Shown: positions 6,727 to 15,954, counted from the stretch's first letter. The stretch: DNA of 64,000 bases from Bacillus sp. FJAT-29814 (GCF_001510715.1 NZ_LMTJ01000004.1:310001-374000); one strand, 5' to 3'. Made by a program: numbers and translations. The notes: generated by a model not told the origin, from the letters alone.

Positions 6727-7569
6727 ATGGCAAACAATCTTGTTAAATTAAATTACGGGAAATACCCCGTTCCGCCCAAGCTTGAAAAAATCAGCTTTAT
6801 GCAAAATGAACTCAAAAGTAGGGGACTGCTTAAGTACGGAGATTTATTGGGCTTATATTTTTCCATTGATGGCGTCGATAAACGGTATTTGAACACGCCG
6901 CTCGATGTCATTTCCTTCGCATGGCCAGCGGTGGATGGGATGCATTATGGATTTTTGACTGATTTTGGACAGGTTGAAGACTTAGAAAAGGCTTTAATTG
7001 TCCGGGTTTCGCCAATGGACTTCGGTGACCCGGTTAAAATTGTCGCCAGAAACCTTGAGGACTTTTACCGACTATTATGTTTTGCACCCGATGCACTATT
7101 TCTTGTAGATATAACAACAACTGAGGACCGGTTTAACCGCTTAGCCCAACAATATCCAGGCTTGATTACGGCACAACCGGAAGAAGATGAGCATACTAAA
7201 ATCAGGGAAATTTTTCAAAAAGAGTTTGAGTTAAAACCGATTAGAAATCTATATGATTATTTACAGCAGACTAAAAACGAGAGAGACAAAGAGATTATCA
7301 TCCAAACCGAGGACGGCATCGGGGTGATTCAGCAAAATCGCGATTCTACACATCAAACCTTTAAAATGGCTCTGCAGGAAATCCTCGACTTGAATAAGGT
7401 GAAACACTTTTTCGAAACCTCCTCCTATGAATCAAAGCTTGCCTTCTTCCGCGATGCCCAATCAAAAGGACTGATTTTCGATCAATACGATATCAAAGAT
7501 TACCTTAAGCAGCAGCTCCAATCGCTCAAACTACATGATGAAGCAGAACGAATTTCCTACCCGAACTAA
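6727..7569 (+). CDS. Soluble protein, possibly SUKH/SMI1-KNR4-like
   Basis: This soluble protein of about 280 residues lacks a signal peptide or membrane segments. Its N-terminal half contains PLDVISFAWPAVDGMHYGFL, a following DFGQVEDLEKA and a DPVKIVARNLEDFYRLL segment. Together these recall SUKH-superfamily proteins, many of which are immunity proteins to secreted toxins. The C-terminal half is charged and helical. The start at 6727 is preferred because GGAAAGGATT precedes it, while the upstream in-frame ATG at 6694 lacks a ribosome-binding site. No toxin gene is adjacent, so an immunity role is speculative. Confidence 0.55.
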   Translation: MANNLVKLNYGKYPVPPKLEKISFMQNELKSRGLLKYGDLLGLYFSIDGVDKRYLNTPLDVISFAWPAVDGMHYGFLTDFGQVEDLEKALIVRVSPMDFGDPVKIVARNLEDFYRLLCFAPDALFLVDITTTEDRFNRLAQQYPGLITAQPEEDEHTKIREIFQKEFELKPIRNLYDYLQQTKNERDKEIIIQTEDGIGVIQQNRDSTHQTFKMALQEILDLNKVKHFFETSSYESKLAFFRDAQSKGLIFDQYDIKDYLKQQLQSLKLHDEAERISYPN

Positions 7570-7572
7570 CAC

Positions 7573-7596
7573 AAAAGGCACCCTAAAAAGGTGCCT
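7573..7596 (-). terminator. Terminator of the parMR-like operon
   Basis: On the minus strand AGGCACC pairs with GGTGCCT across a T-rich loop and TTTTG follows, just downstream of the adaptor gene's stop at 7607. Confidence 0.75.
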
Positions 7597-7606
7597 CCTC
7601 GCTGCT

Positions 7607-8194
7607 CTACTTATTCATACTCGCCAAAAATCCGCCCAGCAGGTCGTCAAGATCCGGTTCTTCTTCCAATTCAGCCTCTTCAAGAGGGGACTCCTGTTGA
7701 GCCGTAGCTCGATCCCAATCAAACGTTTCAAGGTCATCTTCACTTTCGACCCCAGCAGCAATTTCATCTTCAAAGTCATGGGCTTGCTCGACCGGGATTT
7801 CCTCAAACGCCACTTGCTCCTGCAAATACAGCGCCTCATCGATATCCACCGAATTGCTGTTCAACGAGGCCAGCAATGCGGTCGACCGCACGGGGTCGGA
7901 AATCAGCTGATAAAGGATGCTTCCGAGCAATGCCTCCGAATGCTCGTGCTTCAACCAGTCGCGCTGTGCCTTGGATAAGCCCTTTGGAAGGGGGACCGTA
8001 ATTGTTTCCTTTTCGCGGGCTACAGAACGCCCGACCCCTTCCAAAACGAACTGTGCGATTTGGCTCGAAAAATTCCGCCGCTCCGTTTCCTTCAATTTTT
8101 GGAGGTGCTTCAGGATATGGTCCGGTGTATCCGAGGGGACCCGGAACGAAATGGCCTGCCCCCTCTTAATCTCGTTACCCGACGCTTTTTTCAT
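7607..8194 (-). CDS. ParR-like centromere-binding adaptor (putative)
   Basis: This 195-residue protein has a basic N-terminal part (about 1-70: KRGQAISFRVPSDTPDHILKHL...RNFSSQIAQFVLEGV) compatible with a ribbon-helix-helix DNA-binding fold. The C-terminal tail is very acidic (EEAELEEEPDLDDLLGGFL), the type of tail that contacts actin-like filaments in ParR proteins. It starts 14 bases after the ParM-like gene in the same direction, the usual parC-parM-parR order, and GTAAAC repeats lie upstream of that pair. The sequence family itself is not recognised; the call depends on composition and context. Confidence 0.6.
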   Translation of the reverse strand: MKKASGNEIKRGQAISFRVPSDTPDHILKHLQKLKETERRNFSSQIAQFVLEGVGRSVAREKETITVPLPKGLSKAQRDWLKHEHSEALLGSILYQLISDPVRSTALLASLNSNSVDIDEALYLQEQVAFEEIPVEQAHDFEDEIAAGVESEDDLETFDWDRATAQQESPLEEAELEEEPDLDDLLGGFLASMNK

Positions 8195-8208
8195 AGAATC
8201 ACCCTACA

Positions 8209-9369
8209 TCAACTTTTTACAGGGGCTTTATCAGCCTTTTGCTTCTCGGCCTTGCGGATAAAATCGGTAATCAGCTTATAATAGGCATTGGCCATCATCC
8301 AAATGCTTTCCTTTTCATCCTCAAAGAAATCGATATTGAAACCATCCAAACCATTATTTAATGCTTTCAGATAGTCTTTTAAAATAATGGAGCCGCCGCC
8401 GACAAAATAGCAGATTTCCGTCTGCGAGTTCTTTGCCCACACATTACGCAGCAGGCGGTATTGCTTTTTCGCTAGGTCCAGCAGGATTCGGTCGGTGATA
8501 TCGTGGACGCTCGTCCTGCTGCCTTTCACCATGATATGGTTACGGTCATTTTTCTTCGTGATGATTTCAACGACATCGCGTCGGCTGTCCAGTTCCACGC
8601 CGTGCTTTTTGCGGATTTCCTCACGGATGGCCTCTAAAGATTCCGAAACCCCGAGGTTAAAGCCTTGCGCTTTATCATCATCGACATTCCTGTTCTTAAT
8701 GACGGCAATATCGGTTGAGAGTCCGCCGATATCCTGGATCAAAATTCGCTTATCGATTAAATCTTTATTGATAATTTTTAAATTATTGTCCATCACAAGG
8801 TTTATGTAGGCCGCAAAGCCTTCCGGATACACTTTCACCTCATTGAATTTAATATTGACCTTGATGCCCTGGTATCGCGGTGTCACCAGAAATTCCACCT
8901 GATGGACGGAGCCAAGCAGCTTTGAGCGGTAACCCGCATCCTTGCCTTCCTTTACCTCGCGCAGGGGCAGACCTGTTCCCAATGTATAGTTGGCATCAAT
9001 AATGTTTTTCGAACGTGGAAACTCTGCCTTTACTGCATCAAGCGCCAATGTCGTAAACAGCATGATTAATGTTTGGTCTTCCTCCGACTTGCTGCTGCCT
9101 GGATCGAGTTCTGTGGCATTATTGCTCTTGGTCGCCAAATTCCCGACTCGATAAATGATATTGTTTTCCTTCAGGGCAGGGGAGTGGACTTTAATATGTA
9201 TCCCGTCCAACGGGTCCTTGGAGTCCAACTCTTCAATGCCGATTACCGGCCGGTCTTCAGTATCTCTTGCAATAATGTTAGGTATATTCAATTCATGCTC
9301 TATTTCTCCGAAAATAGCCTTAATGGAGTCATTGCCTACATCCACCGCTGCAATTCTGGACTTGGTCAT
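8209..9369 (-). CDS. parM: Actin-like ParM/StbA-family ATPase
   Basis: This 386-residue protein carries actin-fold nucleotide motifs: phosphate-1 AAVDVGNDSIK near the N-terminus, phosphate-2 QDIGGLSTDIAVI at about 215-230, and an adenosine-type YFVGGGSIIL near 325. Length and motifs fit the plasmid-segregation ParM/Alp actins of Firmicutes, which polymerise with ATP and push replicons apart. The ATG at 9369 is chosen because GGAGAGG lies at good spacing; the ATG nine bases earlier is too close. It forms an operon with the acidic adaptor gene. The flanking genes look chromosomal, so it is either a chromosomal segregation-type cassette or a remnant of an integrated element. Confidence 0.82.
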   Translation of the reverse strand: MTKSRIAAVDVGNDSIKAIFGEIEHELNIPNIIARDTEDRPVIGIEELDSKDPLDGIHIKVHSPALKENNIIYRVGNLATKSNNATELDPGSSKSEEDQTLIMLFTTLALDAVKAEFPRSKNIIDANYTLGTGLPLREVKEGKDAGYRSKLLGSVHQVEFLVTPRYQGIKVNIKFNEVKVYPEGFAAYINLVMDNNLKIINKDLIDKRILIQDIGGLSTDIAVIKNRNVDDDKAQGFNLGVSESLEAIREEIRKKHGVELDSRRDVVEIITKKNDRNHIMVKGSRTSVHDITDRILLDLAKKQYRLLRNVWAKNSQTEICYFVGGGSIILKDYLKALNNGLDGFNIDFFEDEKESIWMMANAYYKLITDFIRKAEKQKADKAPVKS

Positions 9370-9461
9370 ACTAATCATTCCTCTCCATTTAATAAGTTTG
9401 TTTCTATTAAAAGGTTATAGAAGATTACTAGATTCTTCAATGACACCGGGGCAAAAGAAAC

Positions 9462-9641
9462 ATAAACGTAAAAATGTAAACATGACGTAAACACGGAGAA
9501 AAGTGTAAACAGATTTGTATACAAAACAAACAAAATTGTAAACATCGCGCCATTAAGGGATGTAAACAGATTTGTAAACATGTAAACGAATATGTAAACA
9601 CTAAGTAGACAAAAAGTAAACAAGTATACATAAACGTAAAC
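9462..9641. repeat. parC: parC-like iteron array: ten direct GTAAAC repeats
   Basis: Ten exact GTAAAC hexamers, all in the same orientation, begin at 9476, 9487, 9505, 9538, 9562, 9574, 9582, 9594, 9616 and 9636, with degenerate relatives (ATAAAC, GTATAC) between them. Many are extended to TGTAAACA. Spacings cluster near 11-12, 22-24 and 33, close to helical phasing. The array lies about 90-270 bases upstream of the parM-like start. This is where a ParR-bound centromere that also autoregulates the operon is expected. Short minus-strand ORFs here are by-products of the repeat. Confidence 0.75.
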
Positions 9642-9673
9642 ACGCAACCATTGTTACAAATATTTCATTACGG

Positions 9674-9704
9674 CAAAAAAGAAGGCCCCAAAAGGAAACC
9701 TTCT
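9674..9704 (-). terminator. Terminator of the L,D-transpeptidase gene
   Basis: On the minus strand AGAAGG pairs with CCTTCT, with short inner pairing, followed by a T run. It separates the transpeptidase gene from the iteron region. The remaining bases 9705-9798 show no gene. Confidence 0.55.
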
Positions 9705-9798
9705 ATTGTATCAATAAATTGCGGCAGTGCCAGTCACCGACGCAAATTAGACTCGATTGTCTCAGGTCCATACTTGGGAAGCCAGTTTCCTATATAAA

Positions 9799-11205
9799 TC
9801 AACCATTCAACAAAGTTTCGGCCAGATCGGCGCCAACATACATGTAATACCAGTTATTATTGTATTTCAACAGGGAGGTTTCCACTGGTTTGGTTAAATG
9901 AAAGTTATATTTAATTCCGGACATATCCAATAAACCGGTCTTCGGTTGATCCGGGTTTTCAAAGTAATCCTGATTGCTGATCAATGAGGCGGTTTGTAAT
10001 CCACCAGTTGAATCGGTAAAATACCATTTTCCTTTATAGTTAATCCAGCCCGTTACCATTGAGCCAGTTTCATCGAGATAGCGCCAAGTCGAATTGTCCT
10101 CGACCCAGCCAGTTTTCATCGCTCCTGCGGCATCGAAATAGTACTTTTTGCCGCCTTCGTCCAACCAGCCGGTTTGCATTACCCCTTTAGTATTAAGATA
10201 ATATCTCGTTCCATTATCCCATAACCAGCCTGTCTTCATGACTCCATTCTGTTCAAGATAATACTTCTGCCCGGCATCCTCCAGCCAGCCCGTCTTCATC
10301 GCACCGGCAGCGTCAAAATAGAATTTTTGCCCGTTTTCCTCATGCCAGCCAATTTTAGCTTTCCCTTCGTTATCGAGAAAATATCGTTGTCCACCTTCGT
10401 CCAGCCAACCGGTTTGCATCGCACCATTGCTGTCAAAATAATATTTTCCGGCTTGAAGCTCTAGCCATCCCGCACACATGACACCGTTTTTGTCAAAGAA
10501 GTATTTTTTTCCTCCTTCATTCAGCCATCCGGTCTTCATGACACCGGAGCGTTCAAAGAAATATTTTTTGCCATTGATGGTTTGCCAACCGGTTCTCATC
10601 ACGCCATTGTCGTAATAAAATTTTTTGCCGCTGACATTTACCCATCCGTTTTGGATTGGGACAACCACGCTTCCTGCTTCAGCACTTGCCGGAGCCGTAA
10701 CCACATACCCATTTGCAGCAGCAATCGCGTCAAATCCGGCATCTGAGTGGGTAATTACGACCTCTGTGTACAGCTGAATTTGATCAAATAACCAGCGCAC
10801 CTCGGCATTATGCATCCTTACACAGCCCGAACTGACATATCTGCCGATTGAACCTTCATTGGCATTACCGTGAATCGCATAAGTTGTTCCATACGTGCCT
10901 CTAGCCTCAAGACCCATCCAGCGGTTGCCTAAAGGGTTGCGCGGGTCGCCACCGGGGATGTTATCTTTATAATAAGGGCGATTAACGATCTTATTCACAA
11001 TCTTGAACTTCCCTTCCGGAGTTAACGACCGTGACCTGCCCGTTCCTACCTTAAATGTTTTGACCAATGTCCCGCCATTATAATAGGCTAGCGTATTGGT
11101 CTTCTTATTAATTATGATCAACTGGGAACCATCACTGGCTTCTGTTGCTCCAGCAAAGGCGAAAAATGTGAAAAACAGCAAAAATGGTATTAGTAATTTC
11201 CTCAT
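9799..11205 (-). CDS. Secreted L,D-transpeptidase (YkuD) with 11 wall-binding repeats
   Basis: This protein of about 468 residues starts with a signal peptide (MRKLLIPFLLFFTFFAFAG). The YkuD catalytic domain follows (about 25-155), with the conserved HGN and the catalytic SGCVRMHN. YkuD enzymes form 3-3 peptidoglycan cross-links or attach proteins to the wall. From about residue 185 come eleven roughly 20-residue repeats of the choline/glucan-binding type (GW-x-x-x-x-GKKYYFD-x-x-G-x-MKT), which should hold the enzyme on wall polymers, and then a short C-terminal tail. The ATG at 11205 is preferred over an upstream TTG because the protein then begins directly with the signal sequence. Its ribosome-binding site is weak (GGGGTG). 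Confidence 0.85.
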   Translation of the reverse strand: MRKLLIPFLLFFTFFAFAGATEASDGSQLIIINKKTNTLAYYNGGTLVKTFKVGTGRSRSLTPEGKFKIVNKIVNRPYYKDNIPGGDPRNPLGNRWMGLEARGTYGTTYAIHGNANEGSIGRYVSSGCVRMHNAEVRWLFDQIQLYTEVVITHSDAGFDAIAAANGYVVTAPASAEAGSVVVPIQNGWVNVSGKKFYYDNGVMRTGWQTINGKKYFFERSGVMKTGWLNEGGKKYFFDKNGVMCAGWLELQAGKYYFDSNGAMQTGWLDEGGQRYFLDNEGKAKIGWHEENGQKFYFDAAGAMKTGWLEDAGQKYYLEQNGVMKTGWLWDNGTRYYLNTKGVMQTGWLDEGGKKYYFDAAGAMKTGWVEDNSTWRYLDETGSMVTGWINYKGKWYFTDSTGGLQTASLISNQDYFENPDQPKTGLLDMSGIKYNFHLTKPVETSLLKYNNNWYYMYVGADLAETLLNG

Positions 11206-11455
11206 TTCAGCTAAGCACCCCAATTATGTTTCTTTTCTATAAAAATAACATGTCGATTAGGAAATATTTGTCATATTGTAGTAAAAATTTTGTAAAATCT
11301 TAATATTTAAGTAGAAATACTTAGGTAATTCTTAATATTAGGGGTCTAAAGAAGTCATACCATAGTCCTGTGATTCATCCTACATTACACTGGCACACAG
11401 GAAATATTTTCTATACAATTTAACTTAGGATTATAAAGAAATGTGGTGAATTCTG
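11206..11455. promoter_or_regulatory. Divergent intergenic region, transpeptidase / Bce-like two-component genes
   Basis: This 250-base AT-rich gap between divergent genes has two CTTAATATT elements (11299-11307 and 11331-11339; the first is the palindrome CTTAATATTTAAG) and an inverted CCTGTG...CACAGG. They may be regulator sites; no promoter can be assigned with confidence. Confidence 0.35.
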
Positions 11456-12148
11456 ATGTTTAAGCTGTTGCTGATTGAGGATGACGCAACTTTATTTAAT
11501 GAGATACGGGACAGGCTTGCCGGCTGGTCGTATGATGTATACGGGATTACCGACTTTGCCAAAGTCCTGCAGGAATTTACTGCTGTCAAACCAGATCTGG
11601 TGATTATTGATATCCAGCTGCCGAAATTTGACGGGTTCCATTGGTGCCGGATGATTCGCTCCCATTCCAATGTACCGATTTTATTTCTATCCTCCCGTGA
11701 CCATCCAACCGATATGGTGATGGCGATGCAGCTTGGTGCCGATGATTTTATACAAAAGCCATTCCACTTCGACGTGCTGATTGCCAAGGTCCAGGCCATT
11801 CTCCGCCGCGTCCACAATTATAGTACCGAGCAAATCGAGCTGAAAACATGGTGCGGGGCAACGATTGATTACCCAAAAAACACTGTTTCCAACGACAACG
11901 GAACCATTGAGCTAACGAAAAATGAAATGTTTATCCTTAGGGAATTAACCCAGCGAAAAAATAGAATCGTCAGCCGCGAAGAACTGATTAAAAGCCTTTG
12001 GGAGGATGAGCGGTTTGTCAGTGACAATACACTGACCGTCAACGTTAATCGCCTACGGAAAAAGCTTGATGAGATCGGACTCGGCCAATATATTGAAACA
12101 AAGGTCGGCCAAGGCTATATCGCCGTGGAAGAAGCGGGGACAATATGA
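11456..12148 (+). CDS. BceR-like OmpR-family response regulator
   Basis: This 230-residue regulator has a receiver domain (1-115; acidic EDD near the N-terminus, phospho-acceptor in VIIDIQLPKFDG, Lys in FIQKPF) and a winged-helix OmpR/PhoB DNA-binding domain (about 130-225; SDNTLTVNVNRLRKKL). Size and sequence fit BceR-type regulators of Bacillales. They act with an intramembrane-sensing kinase and a Bce-type ABC transporter against cell-wall-active peptides. The kinase gene overlaps by four bases, and a BceAB-like transporter follows. A likely target dyad lies just upstream of the transporter genes. Confidence 0.88.
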   Translation: MFKLLLIEDDATLFNEIRDRLAGWSYDVYGITDFAKVLQEFTAVKPDLVIIDIQLPKFDGFHWCRMIRSHSNVPILFLSSRDHPTDMVMAMQLGADDFIQKPFHFDVLIAKVQAILRRVHNYSTEQIELKTWCGATIDYPKNTVSNDNGTIELTKNEMFILRELTQRKNRIVSREELIKSLWEDERFVSDNTLTVNVNRLRKKLDEIGLGQYIETKVGQGYIAVEEAGTI

Positions 12149-13149
12149 TCAAAAAATATCTCATCGAAAGGCGAAGCTGGATCCTGCTTATTTTAGTCTT
12201 GGAAGCCTTGGTTTTGTTTGTCTCGTTTCTTGATGCGGCGGTTCCCTTCACGTCCCTTCTCTATATTGTTTTCTTATCTCTGCTGATTTTTGCCGTTTTT
12301 TTCATCATTCGCTATCAAAAGGAAACCAAATTCTATAAAAGTTTGGTAGATTGGGAAAACGATTTTGATTTGTCGGGGCTTGCCGAGGCAGAAACCCCTT
12401 TTGAAAAAATCATTGCCGACAGTGTCTCGGGTCAAACAGAGCGCTTGAAGCTAGAAGCCTCACAAAACCTGTTGACCTTGGAACAGGAAAAGGATGAACT
12501 GCTGGCCTGGATCCATGAGGTAAAAACACCATTAACCGCCATGTCCTTAATGATTGATCGCCTTGATGACGAAAAAGCTAAGGCCAGCCTGACATATGAA
12601 TGGCTGCGAGTCCACCACCTGCTTGACCAACAGCTCCACCAGCGGCGCATACCATTTATGGAGAATGATTTATATATCGAAAAAACCGACTTAAAGCCGT
12701 TAATTTTTAAAGAAATAAAAACGCTGCAATCGTGGTGCATGCAAAAGGGGATTGGCTTTGAGGTCGACCTTGAGGTGACACAGGTGCTGACGGATGCCAA
12801 ATGGCTGGGGTTTATCATCAGGCAACTGCTGACAAATGCCGTCAAATATAGCCATGAGGCCGACATCAACATCAAATCATACCTTAAGGAGGGGCAAGCT
12901 ATTCTCGAGATTCAGGACTTTGGCCGTGGAATTTCCCCGCAGGACCTGCTGCGAATCTTTGACAAGGGCTTTACCTCTACGACAGTTCACCAAGAAAGCG
13001 CCGCCACCGGCATGGGATTATTTTTGGCAAAAAAAGCAGCCCAACCGTTATTGATTAACATCGATGTCCAGTCAAAGCTTGGAGAGGGGACAACGTTCAC
13101 CTTAACCTTCCCGAGACGGAATGATTTTCTACATATAACAGGCATGTGA
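12145..13149 (+). CDS. BceS-like intramembrane-sensing histidine kinase
   Basis: This 334-residue kinase has two N-terminal membrane helices (about 12-32 and 35-56) with almost no extracellular loop, the mark of intramembrane-sensing kinases. The H-box is in WIHEVKTPLTAM (about 130) and the HATPase has N-box NAVKY, G1 DFGRGI and G2 GMGLFL. Such kinases sense flux through the paired Bce-type transporter rather than the peptide itself. It overlaps the regulator gene (ATGA) and is followed by the transporter pair. The C-terminus is complete. Confidence 0.88.
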   Translation: MIKKYLIERRSWILLILVLEALVLFVSFLDAAVPFTSLLYIVFLSLLIFAVFFIIRYQKETKFYKSLVDWENDFDLSGLAEAETPFEKIIADSVSGQTERLKLEASQNLLTLEQEKDELLAWIHEVKTPLTAMSLMIDRLDDEKAKASLTYEWLRVHHLLDQQLHQRRIPFMENDLYIEKTDLKPLIFKEIKTLQSWCMQKGIGFEVDLEVTQVLTDAKWLGFIIRQLLTNAVKYSHEADINIKSYLKEGQAILEIQDFGRGISPQDLLRIFDKGFTSTTVHQESAATGMGLFLAKKAAQPLLINIDVQSKLGEGTTFTLTFPRRNDFLHITGM

Positions 13150-13165
13150 CAAAAACGTCACATGC
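13142..13165 (+). promoter_or_regulatory. Candidate BceR-type operator upstream of the ABC transporter genes
   Basis: GCATGTGAC (13142-13150) and GTCACATGC (13157-13165) form a perfect 9-bp inverted repeat around AAAAAC. A TGTGAC-N6-GTCACA core resembles remembered Bce-type operators of Bacillus. A TATAAT -10 lies at 13214-13219 without a good -35, as expected for an activator-dependent promoter. A short TTTTA follows the dyad, so a terminator role is possible too. Confidence 0.55.
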
Positions 13166-13249
13166 TTTTATGATTTGTTCGCTCAATCGAAGGATTTGAA
13201 CGGCCGGCTTTTTTATAATAAAGCTATCGAATCAAGGAGTGTGTGAAAG

Positions 13250-14014
13250 ATGAATATTTTAGAAGCGGCAAAAATTAATAAAAGCTACGGCAATAAGTTC
13301 AATAAGCAGGAAGTGTTAAAGGCGCTTGATATTAGCATTGCAAAGGGTGAATTCGTTAGTATCATGGGAGCATCCGGTTCCGGTAAAACTACCTTGCTCA
13401 ACGTGCTTTCCTCGATTGATACTGTCAGTCATGGAACGATTAAAATCGATGGAAAAGAAATCACCAGGATGAGGGAAAAGCAGCTGGCGGAATTCCGCAA
13501 GCATCATTTGGGGTTTATTTTTCAAGAATATAATTTATTGGATACCTTGACCGTCAAAGAAAATATTTTGCTGCCGTTATCGATTAACAACGTTTCAAAG
13601 AAGGCAGCGGAGCAAAAATTTACCGAGGTTGCAACGGAACTGGGCATTTTGGAGATCAAGGACAAATATCCGAATGAAATCTCCGGAGGCCAGAAACAGC
13701 GGACCTCGGCTGCTCGGGCTTTTATCCATGAACCAAGCATTATTTTCGCCGATGAGCCAACCGGGGCACTGGATTCCAAATCAGCCTCGGACTTGCTTAA
13801 CAAACTGAGCCAATTAAATAAAAAGCTCAATGCTACGATTGTCATGGTAACACACGATCCAGTGGCCGCAAGCTTCAGCAGCAGAGTCATTTTCATCAAA
13901 GACGGGCAAATCTACACCCAGTTAAATAAGGGTGACCAATCACGGCAGGCATTCTTCAAGGATGTCATGAAAACGCAAGGTGTATTGGGTGGGGTGAACC
14001 AGTATGAGCATTAA
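13250..14014 (+). CDS. BceA-like ABC transporter ATPase
   Basis: This 254-residue ATPase has Walker [13 protein letters not shown]-loop FIFQEYN, signature SGGQKQR, Walker [13 protein letters not shown] and switch His in VTHD. It follows the pattern of BceA/YxdL/PsdA ATPases, which power transporters that free wall precursors from bacitracin- or lantibiotic-like peptides. AAGGAGTGTGTG precedes the ATG, and the C-terminus overlaps the permease start by 11 bases. The module has its own promoter region, separate from the two-component genes. The specific antibiotic cannot be read from sequence. Confidence 0.9.
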   Translation: MNILEAAKINKSYGNKFNKQEVLKALDISIAKGEFVSIMGASGSGKTTLLNVLSSIDTVSHGTIKIDGKEITRMREKQLAEFRKHHLGFIFQEYNLLDTLTVKENILLPLSINNVSKKAAEQKFTEVATELGILEIKDKYPNEISGGQKQRTSAARAFIHEPSIIFADEPTGALDSKSASDLLNKLSQLNKKLNATIVMVTHDPVAASFSSRVIFIKDGQIYTQLNKGDQSRQAFFKDVMKTQGVLGGVNQYEH

Positions 14015-15950
14015 TCAACTCATCCTACGCAATCTGAAAAAGAATCTTAAAAATTACTTTCTTTATGTATTTGCGTTAATTTTCAGTGTCGCCCTGTATT
14101 TCGCCTTTGTCACACTGCAGTTTGACCCGGCGATGGAAGAAGCGAAGGATTCGATTAAAGGGGCGGCGGCACTTAAGGCCGGAGCGGTTATGCTAGTGGC
14201 CATCGTCTCCATTTTCTTGCTCTATGCCAACAATATTTTTATCAAGCGGCGCGGCAAGGAAATTGGTTTATTTCAATTAATCGGCATGACAAAGTCCAAG
14301 ATTTTCAGAATCTTGACGATCGAAAACTTTATTCTCTATTTTAGTTCTCTCATAATCGGGATCTTTATTGGGTTTTCCGCCTCAAAACTATTGGTGATGA
14401 TTTTATTTAAAGTAACCAACGTTGATGCTGTCGCGACACTACATTTTTCTGAGCAGGCGCTGACTCGGACGCTGATTGTGTTTGGTGTCATCTACTTGCT
14501 GATCATGCTGATGAACTATGTATTTATTAAAAGGCAAAGTATTTTGGCCTTGTTCAGGGTCATCTCCTCCACGGAGGGGAAAGTGAAGAAAATCTCCGTC
14601 TTCGAGATCATTATTGGAATCGTTGGACTGATTTTAATCGGAACCGGCTACTACATTTCATCAAAGTTATTTAGCGGTGATTTCATGACAATGACAGAGC
14701 TGTTCCTGGCGATGGCGGGGATTCTGGCGTCTGTCATTATCGGAACCTATTTATTTTATAAAGGGTCAGTTAGCTTTATTTTCCATTTGATTCGGAAAAA
14801 GAAGGACGGTTACCTGAATATTAACCAGGTCCTCTCTCTTTCGTCGATTATGTTCAGGATGAAATCAAATGCTTTATTATTAACAGTCATTACCACAGTG
14901 TCTGCATTGGCAATCGGGTTATTGTCGTTAGCCTATATTTCCTACTATTCTGCTGAAAAAACAGCGCTTAATTATGTGGCGGCGGATTTCGCGTTTACCA
15001 ATCCCGAAGAGGCTGAGCAATTCACCGACAAATTAACAGCAAATGGAATTGAGTATCGTGAAAAAAGAATGGATGTAGTCCAGATTGAAGCGAATCTGAA
15101 ACATATTATGGATGCAAATATGGATGGATTGATGATGGACCCAACCAAAATGCAGCTTGCGGTTGTAAGCGACCAGGTCGTTAAAAATATTGATGTTGAG
15201 CCAGGCGAAACGGTTTTTACCGGCTATAATGATTTACTGCAAAAGTTTATGACGTTGAAGGATTCCGGAGACATAGAATTAAAAGGACAAACTGAAGTGA
15301 TTCCGTTAACGTATTTAGGGCTGAATAAGGATTTTGTCGTATCCTGGTATTTCACCGGTGGCGGCTCGCCAACCGCCATTGTCGACCAGACGGTTTTCGA
15401 GCGATTACGGAATAATCTCAATCCGGAAATTCAGCGGGAATCCTCCCTATATATCGGCATTAATTTAAAAAATGAAGCCCAACTGGAGAAAGCCAATACA
15501 CTATTTACAGGAATGACGTTCAAAAATGAGCGTGCCAATGACTCCCGTCTGGAAATTAGCAACGTGCAGAAGCAAACCATGGGCATTGCCCTGTTTATCG
15601 TCGGCTTCCTCGGACTCACGTTCCTGATTACCTCCGGCTGCATCCTTTATTTCAAGCAGATGGGGGAAGGCGAAGAGGAAAAGCCAAACTACACAATTTT
15701 ACGAAAGCTTGGCTTCACTCAGGGAGATTTATTAAAAGGCATTCGTGGAAAACAATTATTCAGTTTTGGCATTCCGCTAGTCGTGGGCTTATCCCACAGC
15801 TATTTTGCCGTCCAATCGGGCTGGTTCCTGTTCGGCGCCGAGGTCTGGACGCCGATGATCATCGTCATGCTGCTATATACAGCCCTGTACTCCAGCTTCG
15901 GATTCCTGTCCGTTGTTTATTATAAAAAGGTAATTAAAGAAGCGTTATAG
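14004..15950 (+). CDS. BceB-like ABC transporter permease
   Basis: This 648-residue FtsX-type permease has about ten membrane segments. A pair lies near the N-terminus (17-75), a group at about 100-300, and a final set after about 510. A large extracellular domain of roughly 200 residues (about 310-510) lies between. This topology is typical of Bce-type permeases, where the extracellular domain senses the peptide and forms a complex with the BceS-like kinase. The gene overlaps the ATPase gene and ends at a strong terminator, closing the unit. Confidence 0.88.
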   Translation: MSINQLILRNLKKNLKNYFLYVFALIFSVALYFAFVTLQFDPAMEEAKDSIKGAAALKAGAVMLVAIVSIFLLYANNIFIKRRGKEIGLFQLIGMTKSKIFRILTIENFILYFSSLIIGIFIGFSASKLLVMILFKVTNVDAVATLHFSEQALTRTLIVFGVIYLLIMLMNYVFIKRQSILALFRVISSTEGKVKKISVFEIIIGIVGLILIGTGYYISSKLFSGDFMTMTELFLAMAGILASVIIGTYLFYKGSVSFIFHLIRKKKDGYLNINQVLSLSSIMFRMKSNALLLTVITTVSALAIGLLSLAYISYYSAEKTALNYVAADFAFTNPEEAEQFTDKLTANGIEYREKRMDVVQIEANLKHIMDANMDGLMMDPTKMQLAVVSDQVVKNIDVEPGETVFTGYNDLLQKFMTLKDSGDIELKGQTEVIPLTYLGLNKDFVVSWYFTGGGSPTAIVDQTVFERLRNNLNPEIQRESSLYIGINLKNEAQLEKANTLFTGMTFKNERANDSRLEISNVQKQTMGIALFIVGFLGLTFLITSGCILYFKQMGEGEEEKPNYTILRKLGFTQGDLLKGIRGKQLFSFGIPLVVGLSHSYFAVQSGWFLFGAEVWTPMIIVMLLYTALYSSFGFLSVVYYKKVIKEAL

Positions 15951-15954
15951 AAAG

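Noticed and set aside
7535..8281. Plus-strand frames opposite the ParR-like gene
   Set aside because: No ribosome-binding sites; composition is that of an antisense shadow of the acidic tail.
9476..9641. Could the array be a CRISPR?
   Set aside because: The repeat unit is only six to eight bases with variable short spacing, and no cas gene is near. It fits iterons instead.
9375..9647. Minus-strand frames rich in Tyr, Phe, Thr and Cys across the repeat array
   Set aside because: They are translations of the TGTAAAC repeats, have no ribosome-binding site and overlap the expected parC-like region.
5002..9650. Prophage or integrative element spanning the accessory stretch
   Set aside because: No integrase, phage structural gene, attachment-site repeat or tRNA was seen at the edges; only the accessory character of the genes suggests transfer.
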